A model generated the notes under the pieces. The model was not told where the DNA came from. It saw only the letters and a program-made list of their open reading frames with translations, and did not search any database. A DNA stretch of 64,000 nt, from the NCBI RefSeq assembly GCF_040115645.1, contig NC_089545.1, forward strand, positions 2,108,001-2,172,000. The letters run 5' to 3'. Below are positions 34,568-46,200 of this stretch, in pieces; within the stretch, counting starts at the first letter, position 1, and each line of letters begins with the position of its first letter. This DNA comes from Euwallacea fornicatus (taxonomy: Eukaryota; Arthropoda; Insecta; Coleoptera; Curculionidae). The translations under genes and the position numbers were made by a program.

Positions 34568-37500
34568 TAATTCAGTCAGCAACTAGCTCCTTTAACGCCT
34601 TAAACAGTTACTGCAAGTTTTCGATTCTTAAAATATACACTTACCAACGAGGCAAGGGAAGTGGTTCCCTTGCTTCTTACCCTACTTTACCACACTCGAG
34701 TTGCCTGACTGCAAGTAATGGAGTTTTCAAAGTAGGTATCACAAACGTACCGCAACCGATTACGATGCTTAAACAACTGCCGATTTAATTAATTTTCAGC
34801 CAATGCAGAGTTTACCAGACTACAACAAATTGTGTGTACAGGGTTTTTGTTTGGATTTTACACGGAGGTGAAAACTTCACTGCAATAGATAATAAAAAGT
34901 TGTTTAGGAAAGTCCCAGGAATTTATATAAGCCTCTAAAAATGTTAGAAAGAACAATTACTGACTCAGAAAAGGACCGAAACAACAACTTATTAATTTAA
35001 AATAAGACACATGTTTTATCATTGTTTAACAGACTGCGGACTGCTATTGGAGTTTATACGGTCGTAGTAATAATGGTGCTGCAGCAGTAGTGCGGTTGGT
35101 CCGCGCCCGTGTTACTAACTTCATTCCGGGTGGTCCCCGCATCAAAGCACCTGCTGTCGGTTCAGAAATTAAATGTTACATTTCAGAGCACAAACCTTTC
35201 GATTCAACTACCGAAGCAACTCATTTCATTGCTTTAAATGACTTAATTTTTCTCCACTATGTGCAAAATTGAAATTTGTCCCACGCATATTTCTCGCAGG
35301 TCGATTGGCCACATTGCATATTATAGATTTCCATTAAGACATAGTGGAATGCCGAAGTAATGCAACACAATATAATGAAAGAAAAATAGATAAGTTGTCA
35401 CTGTACCGAGTTTCTTTGATATGGAAGAACACAGATGCTGGCTGAAATTTGAAAAATCGGTTTTCCGCCTCTCGCGACGACAAGGAACATAAAAGAGAGA
35501 AATGTCATACAATAGCCATTGTCGTTTATATTGTCACAGAAAATTTTAATTACGCAATTTGGAATTGAAACTGGCGCCGAGTTCCATTGTCCGGACAGTC
35601 GGACGGTCGGCGTTTCAAAACATATCGGCCGGAAAAACACACTCCGCAACGCCAAATCAAATAACAATACGAATTAACGTCGAAATGGAAAATTAGGGTA
35701 ATGCATGGGGAAAATTAGCTGTTGACCAATGTTCGTTTAGAGCATTTGTTTTCAGTGTTTGCAATAATGCTGAACTGAAAAAGATTCGTCTTTCCTTTTG
35801 GACGACCTGCAATTGCTTAATTTTTGGAGGTCTCAGATTTCGCACTTTGGCACCAAATCGAAATTTTTTGTGGCTACTTATTCTTTCTAATTCTCTATGG
35901 AACATCTCATCCACCTAACATAGAATTCCTGTATTCTGCACCGGTATCAAATCAATGTTAGCCTAAAAGTTTACCGTTTCCATTTTAATCGTGGGGTACT
36001 AACTGTATATCCTTCAAGTAATGCCTCAATTACTTTGATCTATGACTAGGGAATTTCGTAGATCAGTGCTTCAAATGATCGCCTCTGCTAAACTAACCGC
36101 CACCGGCTGGCGACCTCCCGACGAAGTATCTAAAGTAATTTCGGCGCATTTGGTGTGAACGAGTGAATCAAACTGGGTGAAATGAGACAAAAATCAAGAC
36201 CAGCAACAGCCATGTTACCCACCACGATGCATCCATCATGGGGCGATGTTAGATTATATACCGAGTGCTCGGACTACCGTGCCTGTTACACGCCCGAATA
36301 AAAAATGTTATTTTAACGCTGCCCACATTTTTCTTCGTGTATCGGGTGCGAGATCTGGACAGGTTAAGTTTTAATGGGCTTGGACCTTGCCGCATATCGA
36401 TACATTTTAAACTAATGCACAAATAAATAAATTACGACTCTGATTTGCGTAACTATTATCCGAGGAGGGGCAATGCGGCATCCCCACGCACGAATTATGC
36501 ATATAACTGCAATAACCTAACAAAGTTTAAACTAATCCAACTCGATTAACTCAGTTATAGAGTATGCGATACACCGGGATAAACTCGTGCAATTTATACT
36601 AGTTCCAGACAACTTCTATAGACGAGACACGTGACTGGATGGCGACGCACGTGTCCAGACACAGAGACTGAATTTTTCAAAATAAACCGCCACGTTCCTG
36701 GAATTTAAAAAGCTTAACTTAGTTATAGATGCCAGAAGAACTTCTCTTAAAGATTTTATTTGCAGTGCTTCATCCAAATAACCAGTTCAGAAACGGGATG
36801 TTACAAATTGTCATAATCTTAATGGCAATCTTCGAAGTCACTACGAGCGTATTGTACCGGCATAAGGGAAGTTCGAGGCCTTCCCCGAGGGTCATCGTCT
36901 ACTATTATGATCTCATTAAACCAAACGCGACTTAGTTGAAGATAAAAAGCCCATTCTCCATAGACTTACCCCTCTCTAATCCGCAAATTTATCAGCCGAG
37001 GAATAAGGGTGGCTCCAATTTTTTGCGTTAAACCCAACCACCCTCCAATTTTCTTCCAATCTATCAGTCAAATCCCATCAGGCTGACGCACGTGTGGCTT
37101 GCATAAAAGCACCCTCGAAATGACAGAATAGACGTTTCACGGTTTTTAGGAAATGATTTCCTCCCCCACTAGGGATGGAGATGCAATTTTTAAAATTATT
37201 TCCCTACTAGGAGTTAAACTCGGTTTAAAGCGAAAGTACGTGCGAAATCTGGTTCATTAGGTATAATGCTGCTATGTAAAACTAACACTGATTCCATAGG
37301 GCGATTGACCTGAGAATTTGGCACGGTGGTTTGCACGTCCCAAGTCCGAGGATAGAGCGTTTTAAACAAATATAACGAGAGATGCGCGGCAACGAAGGCG
37401 TATTTCATTGGGAAAATCATATTTGGGTTCCTCAACGAAGAATAGTACCACAGCGGAGAGCAACGATGAATGATGACCACGTGAAGCGCGACACGATCCA

Positions 37501-39447
37501 TGAGTTGGGAAATTAAGTACGACCTGCAAAGGACTATTCACATTATCGGTGAGGTTACATCGGGTCAAGTATCGTAACATTAACTTTGCATTGTTTGGGC
37601 GCGGCTTGACCGGGCCACTGTGCCAACCGTCATCATAAGAGCGGAAGATCAAAGAAAGGGCATTTATTTTACTTACTACGAACTCACGTGTGATGTGGTT
37701 TTTGGTGCGGGCCCTCACTAAAGAGCGAATGTCAATCTTCTCGGAAGAAATTAATGTAAAAGAAGTGCAAACTTTTGTGCTTTAACTTTCGAAGTTAATA
37801 CAGAAAAGTGCCGTGTTTTGGCGTGCCATACCCCCGTGAAAGATACATGGGTGGTTTAGCGCAGCTACAGAAGCGTAGAAGCAGCTGAATACCTGCGGCA
37901 AGTTTAAAACTAATTTTCAGGAAAAATTTTAGTTTTCGTGTTTTGAAGTGTGGCCGAACTTTAATTGATCAATATTCTCTGCTATAACTGAATAAATACT
38001 CTACCCTCCGCACGCACTAAATATACACAGATATAATGTTGCCGTTTAACTGAATGGTAAACATGGAAAGTAAATTAGTGCCTAAATTCATAACATACAC
38101 AAACAGGACCGTGCGTATCCCCTATGCAAATCGAGTTTGGGTCCATCGAAATTTTCATTGGGTCCGACCGAAAGGGTCCATTTGACGATATGAAATTCAA
38201 ATTGTAATTCCTAATCCGTTTTTGTTGATCCCAAAAACCCTATGTTTAAATATTTTGCTAAAGAAGTTATTTAGACGGGGTTCTATGGGAACTATGTGAA
38301 GGAAGTTAATGAAAAATCGTCAGTGTGTTTACACGGTATGTCCAAACAAAATTTCCAAGGATGAAATATATGGGCAACAATTTTGCCTCGCGCTATAAAC
38401 CACAATTATAAGGAAATAATCTTCAGCAGAAATTGCGATAAATCATCTGGGATACGCACGCGGTTGTAGTTTGGGCAGATAGATAAATAGCTGGACTCGC
38501 TGCGTTCGAGGATCAATTCAGACGCTTCCAATATAGAATTACATCAACCCGTATAACTTCCATCAGAGTGGCGGCAACGTTATAGGAGTCGTCTCTCAAT
38601 ACACTCTTGTACTTCGTTGGTTAAAATGGTTTGGGAACGACCAGTATGGCAGAAGAAATCCGCGAACGCAGTTCATCAAAAAGTGCTTTGCTTGAGCTTG
38701 GGCCCAGATAGATAAATTGCAACTTTATACGTGAACGGGCAAAATTTATATCTACATGTACGTCGGTTGGTTCTTAATTAAATTTATCTTCCACGAGACT
38801 CCTGTAACTGCCTATTATTTGCTTATGTAGGTTCTACTCGGCGCGATATCCTCAATTTCGATTTTAATTCACTTTCTTCTTGCAAGAGGATATAAGGCAA
38901 TTTAAAATTATTACTTTATTTTAATTTGCTCAATTTCCTTGTTTTTCTACCTAAGGAAGATGGCGAAAAGAATATGTTTACCTCTATAAGTGAGTAACAT
39001 GAGTAATTGAAGTGGCAAAGCATAATATTAAATGGTTTCTTGCGGGTATATATTTTTCCCGCCTGTTGCGTACGACGAGGGAGAAGACGACTTCCCTTCT
39101 TATAAGTATGTATAATAAGGTTTATTTTCCTCCTTCAGCAAGTCTCTAAGACGGTTGGAGGAACGCCAATGGCTGATTGAATATAAAACAGCAGTAACAT
39201 CATCTAGAAAGCATTTACATAATCGTGAATGACGTTTCGATAGGTTTGCGATCACGGCACTTCGTGCGTTACCTAATTTGATGGGCGCAAATATGCTCTT
39301 TCCCTCGCGAATCTCGTCATATTCCTGTTTACATTAGCTCTGTTCCCAGCTTATGGGCCCTACTTCTTATTGGAACAGTTCATGACATTATTAGAGAATA
39401 ATTCCACATATTACTCGGCGCTCATAAGATTAAACACATGTCAGTGT
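34568..39447. other. Gene-free stretch
   Basis: No gene recognised. A lone CAGGG terminus preceded by TA lies at 34837-34843. An 8-bp inverted E-box pair (GACACGTG ... CACGTGTC) lies near 36624-36653. Two overlapping minus-strand frames at 37214-37718 are GC-richer than average but share one region in two frames and show no motif. CAGATAGATAAAT occurs near 38476 and again near 38704. Confidence 0.45.
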
Positions 39448-39516
39448 TTAGGACTCTCAGTAATTATGATTGTCCGTAATTAGGATTGTCAGTTCTTAGG
39501 ACTTTCGTTAATTAGG
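39448..39516. repeat. 16-bp minisatellite, about 4.3 units
   Basis: Four complete tandem 16-bp units occupy 39448-39463, 39464-39479, 39480-39495 and 39496-39511, followed by a partial unit starting TTAGG at 39512. The consensus is approximately TTAGGAYTSTCVGTWA. Units differ at several positions, so the array is old. The repeated TTAGG is also the insect telomere motif, but here it is only part of a longer unit. Confidence 0.85.
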
Positions 39517-42500
39517 AAAACGCAATTGTTTTGTTTAATTAAAAAGTAGCGTCCAAACCAATTTCAGCCCCTGACCATAAACACCCCACTGGTGAAATTA
39601 ATTTTTGTTTATTTGCAAACATGCTCTGACCTGCCGTATGGTCATGTGCGTGCATCAGTCAGCGTTATCGAGATATTCTGAAAAACTGAATTTTTAACGC
39701 TCATGCCTCTTCAAGCATTTTCCGATCTGCATTGGCATACATTCTTCAATATTCCAGCTGTCGGAGTGCGACCGGGGACTTCAGTCCATGAAGACATTGA
39801 TACAACCGTACACTTTTACAGGTGCTTGGCGCGGCATTGACGTGTTCGAAATTGCGCCATTTTCTTCGGATTTGTATGTAGTTAACACATATAAATCATC
39901 TATGAAGATCATTAGGAAACGGTATTATACTGACGCCAAGGGAGGCCCCCTGGGCACTTTTGAATCGCCCATTTTAGAGGATACACGAACTCTTTAGCTC
40001 GCTTATCGCATAATTTTGAACGGTTTTCGGAATGTGAAATAAATGTCGCTTGCTGTCAAATTAGCTCTTAGGAGCACACTCCTTCGGTACCTACAATCAG
40101 TTTTTCGAGTGCGTTTTCAGCAATTTTGTAATAGCCGTGGAGGTCGGGATCGTAGTCTTTTCAGGGCCAAATTTTGCCGAGCCAAAAACCTAAATTTTAA
40201 GCACTTAACCACAACGACATCTGATTCAGATTGTTACTTAAACTGGCCCCCTTCACCCCATAAAGCGCTGGATGATTTTTGTGAACAAATAATCGAATCC
40301 TCCACAGGTAGTAAACGCAGTCACTCTCCCTGTGCCCATGATTCAAAGAGCCTGAAATTCTGAGGACCATATTTCAAAAATTAATAACCCCATATTAGGT
40401 AGGCATTTCCTTTGATAGGAAGATTACAGCTGATTTGTGGCAATTTCCGAAGAATTGGAGAACAATAAGTGAATAATGGTTTCAGACTATGTAGGTGAAT
40501 AATGTTTAGGCAACACTGTAATTATTATTTCTTCTAACCATCTTTACCACTCTTTTACATCTTTTTTGCTCCGCTCAATAAATGTGCCACAATTTATTAT
40601 TCACCCTGATCGTATGGGCAATATAATATGAAAATAACATTACATTGTAATACACGCATGCAAGTTAGTTGTTGTCTGACAACCAATATGGCTTAATAAT
40701 GCAAATAAATAGCGAAGTCAATCAAATGAAATATGATGTATTGTTATTGCATAAAGTAGTTGGAGAATGGTACAAGAAACAATGCAACACGATAACATCT
40801 TATTTCTAATTTCTATTAAGAATGAATTAAGGAAGAAGGATTGATGACGGTAAATTACGTACAAATTGTGCATGATTTCCTACAGAAAATCTATAATTCG
40901 TGACAGCAAAATGGTAGCAATTCCCTCTATATGCACATACATTACTATTGCTACATATTCATTGTTTGAGTTCTTGACAAGATCTTATCAACGAAGTGTA
41001 TGCAGCATGAGAGGTAATATTTCTGTTTGTTACGTTTTCTTGGATTGCGAAGTACGTTGTTGACATCACGAAATAACCACTCTTTTATGCAAATTATTTT
41101 TATTGGTATTGTTTTGCACTGTTGCATTGAAGAGACCAGCGCCTATTCAAAGCTTTCGTTGAGTTTGCTAAACCCACGCATTCTAAAACCCCTAAAGCAA
41201 CTCGCTAGAAGGAAAAATAGCCAGTTTTCGTCGATTTCGATGCTAAACCGTCCCCAGTCTGCGCCATTTACTAAAACAATAAAAGGACACATGTTTCCAT
41301 TGTGCAAAACCGAGTTCGAAGATCTTGAAATGCGCTCATGCATTAAACAGGAGAACATTTGAAAGCATTTGACCACGAACTCCGACCCCCCTTTTTAACG
41401 CCTCTTTTGCAGGTCTACTTTGAGTTGTCTATAATTCGGTGAAAACAGTTATTTTCAATGATCATTCCCGGAACCTAGGCAGCCAAGTGTCGCACCAAAA
41501 ATGGAGCTAATAAAATCCCTTCGGAAAGGGTTGAGCCCTTCGATAATTTGATACATGGTCCGAAAATGCCGGCCGGGTGTCATTAATTGTGAAGAAATTA
41601 ACCCTTGCGAGGGATGTGCCATCAAATTGGCAACAGCCGCGGCGAATTGTCACAAATTATGAGATTAATATCGAGTAGGGCTTTGTTTCTTACTTCATGG
41701 TTTAATTAAACCCGAAAATTTCATTGAAGTCAACCCTCCGAGCAACGACAAATTGACTTGATAAATTGCACCCCTTGTGCCGGGGATATTTTTCTAAGTT
41801 CATTTTTTTGCGCACTTCTTCAATATTCACAAGCATCACATCGCCCCCTTTTAAGGCATCTTTATGGAAAATATCTTAATCGATTTAATATAAAGCGGGG
41901 CTATAGCAAGCAGACACAGCAGCGTCATATTGTCATAATCAAGATTTTCTGGAAGGGGAAAACAGCGCTTTGCATTTGTTTCATATCAGCTTTCCAGTCT
42001 GAGTCTCTCGGTGCGGCTGCACACAACTCAATTAGTTTTCGGTTTGGTTTGTGGAGTGGAGCCTCCCCCCGAGAATAACATTATCTCCCCAGATGCTCCC
42101 CGATGTTCGGTTTCGTATCGCGTCGTCTAGATAAGCCCTCAAACAACTTACAGGCCTCAACCCTCAATCACTTTTGCACCCTCCTCTTAAAGTCATCCGA
42201 CGAAGGGACAAATGCCACCCCAACAGACCAGTTTTGTATAGCATTTATAATGATTTTCAGGGCAGGCCTTTGCGAGGCGAAATGCTGGTGAAGCCTGAAA
42301 CCTAAGAGGTCCTGGCATTTCCTCGCCAATGCAAAAGGATCCGCAACATTATTTTCGAGTTTCCATTTCGCACTTTGTGCGCCCATTCCGATGGTATCTG
42401 GTAACAAAACATTGCACTTATCAGATTAAAAAGTTTCACCGAATTTCCCAAGGCAGATGGCATGCATTTCAAAAATGACGTTGGATATTTGGAGTTTCCA

Positions 42501-42879
42501 CCCTCCTACAAAAGGGCAGGAAGTATGACAATTACTGTTGCGACAAATTGAATTAGGCCACATTAAGTACTGACAAAGGGTAATTATTTTTGCTGTTATT
42601 GGGCTGTTGTTATTTTGCTTTAAAAGGTAAAAGACATTTCCCAGTTCGGGGATCACAGGCACTTGCAAATTTGTACGACTGCAGGTTTGGTTTGCGTCTT
42701 GCGATCATAAGCGACCCAGACGCAATGTACCTTCCCGCCACTTGAGAACATGACCGTCGATACAGGGCAACCCACGAACATAGGCCTCTATCCTTATCTT
42801 GAAAACTATGACTAGAAAAAAGTTGAATATTGGGTATCATGTCAAAATGAAGCTGATCTATTGAATAACATTTTTGTCA
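39517..42879. other. Gene-free stretch
   Basis: Open frames at 40043-40363, 41027-41362 and 41758-42078 are 106-111 codons long but have no recognisable motif and are overlapped by frames on the other strand. No RNA gene or transposon is seen. A CCGGTTATACCGG palindrome lies just beyond the end, near 42895, at the edge of the next repeat. Confidence 0.45.
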
Positions 42880-43260
42880 CGAAAATACCACTTCCGGTTA
42901 TACCGGCAAAATATGTTAAATTCCTTATTTTAAATGGAACACCCTGTATATTATATAAAATTTCGACGCAGAGGAACATTATGAACATTTTTCATGTATA
43001 ATGTTCTGTATTTCAATTTTACATTTTTTAAAGTAACAGTTTCTAGATATTGATAATACCTTATAGAGGGTTGTCCGCTAAGCGTACCTCAGACGATTAC
43101 GGTCTTATTTTTAGTTTTTTCCAAACATTTTTTACAGTTATATGTATGACCTTATAAGATACATTTAAAAAATATTTTCACTTATACAGGGTCTGTTAAA
43201 AAAAAGATACAACAAAAAATGTTGTATTTTTAAACGGAACACCCTATATATTGTCGCACT
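42880..43260. repeat. GGAACACCCTGTATAT repeat cluster
   Basis: TTTTAAA(T/C)GGAACACCCT(G/A)TATAT occurs twice, exactly 300 bp apart (GGAAC at 42936 and 43236). Between them are TTATAGAGGGTTGTCC at 43061 and TTATACAGGGTCTGTT at 43182, which read as opposite-facing ends of the same kind of unit. Such CAGGGTGT/ACACCCTG-ended units are a familiar interspersed repeat style in insect genomes; membership of a named family is not established here. No coding sequence is present. Confidence 0.7.
43183..43250. repeat. Imperfect hairpin within the CACCCTG repeat
   Basis: The left arm, TATACAGGG to GATACAAC (43183-43213), and the right arm, GTTGTATTT to CCCTATATA (43221-43250), are near reverse complements around a 7-base loop AAAAAAT, with small gaps in the A/T tract. 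This may be a complete miniature palindromic unit. Confidence 0.7.
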
Positions 43261-46200
43261 TTTGGATCCTACGTTCAATTTTGATACAAGTTTGCTAACA
43301 CGGTGGCAATCTTAGAATTAATAGTTTTCAAGTTATGGACAATTGAATGTTTACAGAGGCAGTTACTGATGTTTCCATAATTGCAAATTGTTAACAAACA
43401 GAATGGTAAACTGCATCGAAAAAGAACCTATGTTCACATATAATTACCTATACTAAAGTTGCACAATTTTTGTATAATTTTATTTTACAAGTTTATGCAT
43501 GGGCGGTACATCCCTAATTCTAATTTATAAAGTGAATATGATGGACGTATGATTGTGATTTGGATTCAATGTACTGCCTCAGAACAAAGCTCCTTTGAAC
43601 TATAAACATAAGGGCTGCATCAGGACTCCTGGCCAAAAGTGTTGTTACGCAACACCTGTTACGATTGAAATTTTTATTAGCAAAATTGTATCTTGAGCAA
43701 TTCGTGTCCAATTGCGGGACATCGCTTCAAACTTCCAATTTGTAGTTTGGATGTTTGCGTGTACGTAAAACACATAAAAATCGTACACGTCAAATCATTG
43801 CAAGGTTGACATGAAATGTGACCAGTGCCGTCTCAAAAATTTAATGTTTTCGGATGGAATTGAAAAAAGCTGGTATACAAAGGCCGGTAAAGAACGAGGA
43901 GATAAACAGCTATTGATTTATGAACTGAACATCGAAAAAATCCAATAAAAATCGTGAAATCGTTACAAGGGACACAGTGGAATTATTAACATAATAACCA
44001 ACTCGAAGAGATACCACCTTTGTTGCTATTTAATTCGACACTCACGCGAAAGTCCTAACTGCAAACTATGACGCAGAATCCCATTCGTCACCTAAAACTT
44101 CATATTTCTTAACAGATTATAACGTCTAATATTTGAAAAATAGCTCGTCATGTAATGAGAATTTAATAGAAACGATTCCTCGATATGGCATGTGGATGCC
44201 ACTGTTCGCAGTTACTGCCGAATCACCAACCCCGTGTTTAAGAGAAAATAAATTGATTGGGAAAATTGAACACATTAGAAAAATGCCTTTATTATGTTAA
44301 CTCTCTTCGAATTTATCCATATGGTGTTTGCACTAGCTCGCAATAAAGTAACCGCGCAACTCCGTCGCTGCACCTCCTTCCGACCGGACATAAAGCCCCC
44401 GGAGTAAATCTTCCCGTTGCGATAAAATATTCCCAACGAACAATTCAGTATACCCATAAAACTAATTTCAGTTAAATAACTCTAAAAAACTATAACAAGT
44501 AAAACTATTTTGATAATTTCCTTAAATATAGGGCCGTGCCTGCCTCCGATTAAACTTAATCGTCGATTAAGTTTTGCGTCCACCTTCCGATCATGATCGA
44601 TGGCTGTCAGAAGTTAATACGTCATTAAAGGGAATTTTATATGGTTTTTAAAGTTATTAAAGGTAAATTCATTGCCTCGGGACAGTACCCCAATATTAAA
44701 TTATATCTATTAGGATCGGTGCGCAATTTCTTATCTATATACCGTGTTTACGTGTTGTTTGTCCGTTCGAATTAAAGCCGATACGTTTCCACATGTAATT
44801 CCCTTTTTATTACTGTTATTACCAAGACTTATCTCCCGCATCTTCGGTGCTTCTTAATCCTCTCACTTCTTATTTCCCCCGACGTGTCAGTATAAATTAA
44901 ATCCAATTGCGAGGTTGTTAAGATAATTATATTTGGTCAAGCGAGGGTTTCTAGCTTAATCGAATCTTTCACTAGTGTTATTAGATATTATTGCCCCTCA
45001 TGTCGTACAAATGCGAATGCATTAATTCGAGCATTCTATTAGCATTTGCATTTCTAGTTGCAGTTGGAGTTTCTAAAACTTTACAGAATCAAACATCTAC
45101 TCTAGGCAAAGCACACTATCTCGATCCCCAGCTATTTAGCTTAAAATCTTATTAAACTTTCAGGTCTCAACCTCCCCAATATAGAGGGTACGTCACTCAT
45201 TGTGTATAAATAAGACACACAAAGGAAATATCTATGTAAATGACGGTTAAATCCTATAGTAATTCAGTTATTAATATTACTGCCCTTTGTCTAGAGGAAG
45301 ATAGAATAATAGGCGGGAGCCGCTGTTCGCGTTCATGTGGTGATGATGAGGAAACAATATTCACTGTGGGTGAATTTTATTAAACCTGAGGATGATTTAA
45401 ATAATGAATTCTTCGGAGATTATGTAGGCTCAGAGGTGTACCACACTTCTTGCTCTCGGACTAACGTGGAGCTCATTATTCAATCAACCAAAAACAAACA
45501 AACCGAAGAGAATCGTTTAAAACTCGAGCACGTCACTAAATTAATATTGATTAGTTCGTGTCTTCAACGGGTCTATAATATTGCATATCTAATGCTCCAA
45601 TCTTAATTAGCTCATACTTAGCCACGCTATTAAAGACACTTAGTTATCATCAGCTTTCAATCTCGAACCACGAACACAAGTCAGCATCTCGACGTTACTG
45701 GGTACAACTTTAATCTATTCATCATTCCATAAAGTACTGATACTGTTCTAAAACCTTCCAAGAACTGTCCACAGCTTCTAAATCCTTTGCATTTATCAGT
45801 GTCTTGCAGCAGAACCTGTATGTTTCATTAGGAATTCAAGTGAGTTCAAGAGACAAAACTAGTCCGATGCAGCTTGTAGGCTTGTCTTCTGCTCCTGAAC
45901 TCCTGCTTCAACTTTACCTCCTGCTGTGTGAAGAACTGTTTCATGTCATAACGAAACCATTATTACGAATATAAATAGTGCGTGTGCTTATGTTGTTTAT
46001 TTAGTTATTAGAAGATTTCAGTAAGTGTGACCCGTTAATAGTGGGACAACGTGAAATCGTAATGTGAGATTTGCTGCTTGAGTGGGAGCAAAATCGAAGG
46101 ATTGGAAGAAACATTCTTCATTCAGAAGAAAGGACCGCAGGACTCTAGCTATCAGAAAAGGAGGTAGGAACTTTCACTCTTTCTCTTAAAGATATATAGG

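Noticed and set aside
37214..37718. Two overlapping minus-strand frames of 95 and 118 codons as a host gene
   Set aside because: They use different frames over shared DNA, show no motif, and have no convincing splice structure.
39448..39516. Telomeric (TTAGG)n repeat
   Set aside because: The period is 16 bp and TTAGG is never directly tandem, so it is a minisatellite.
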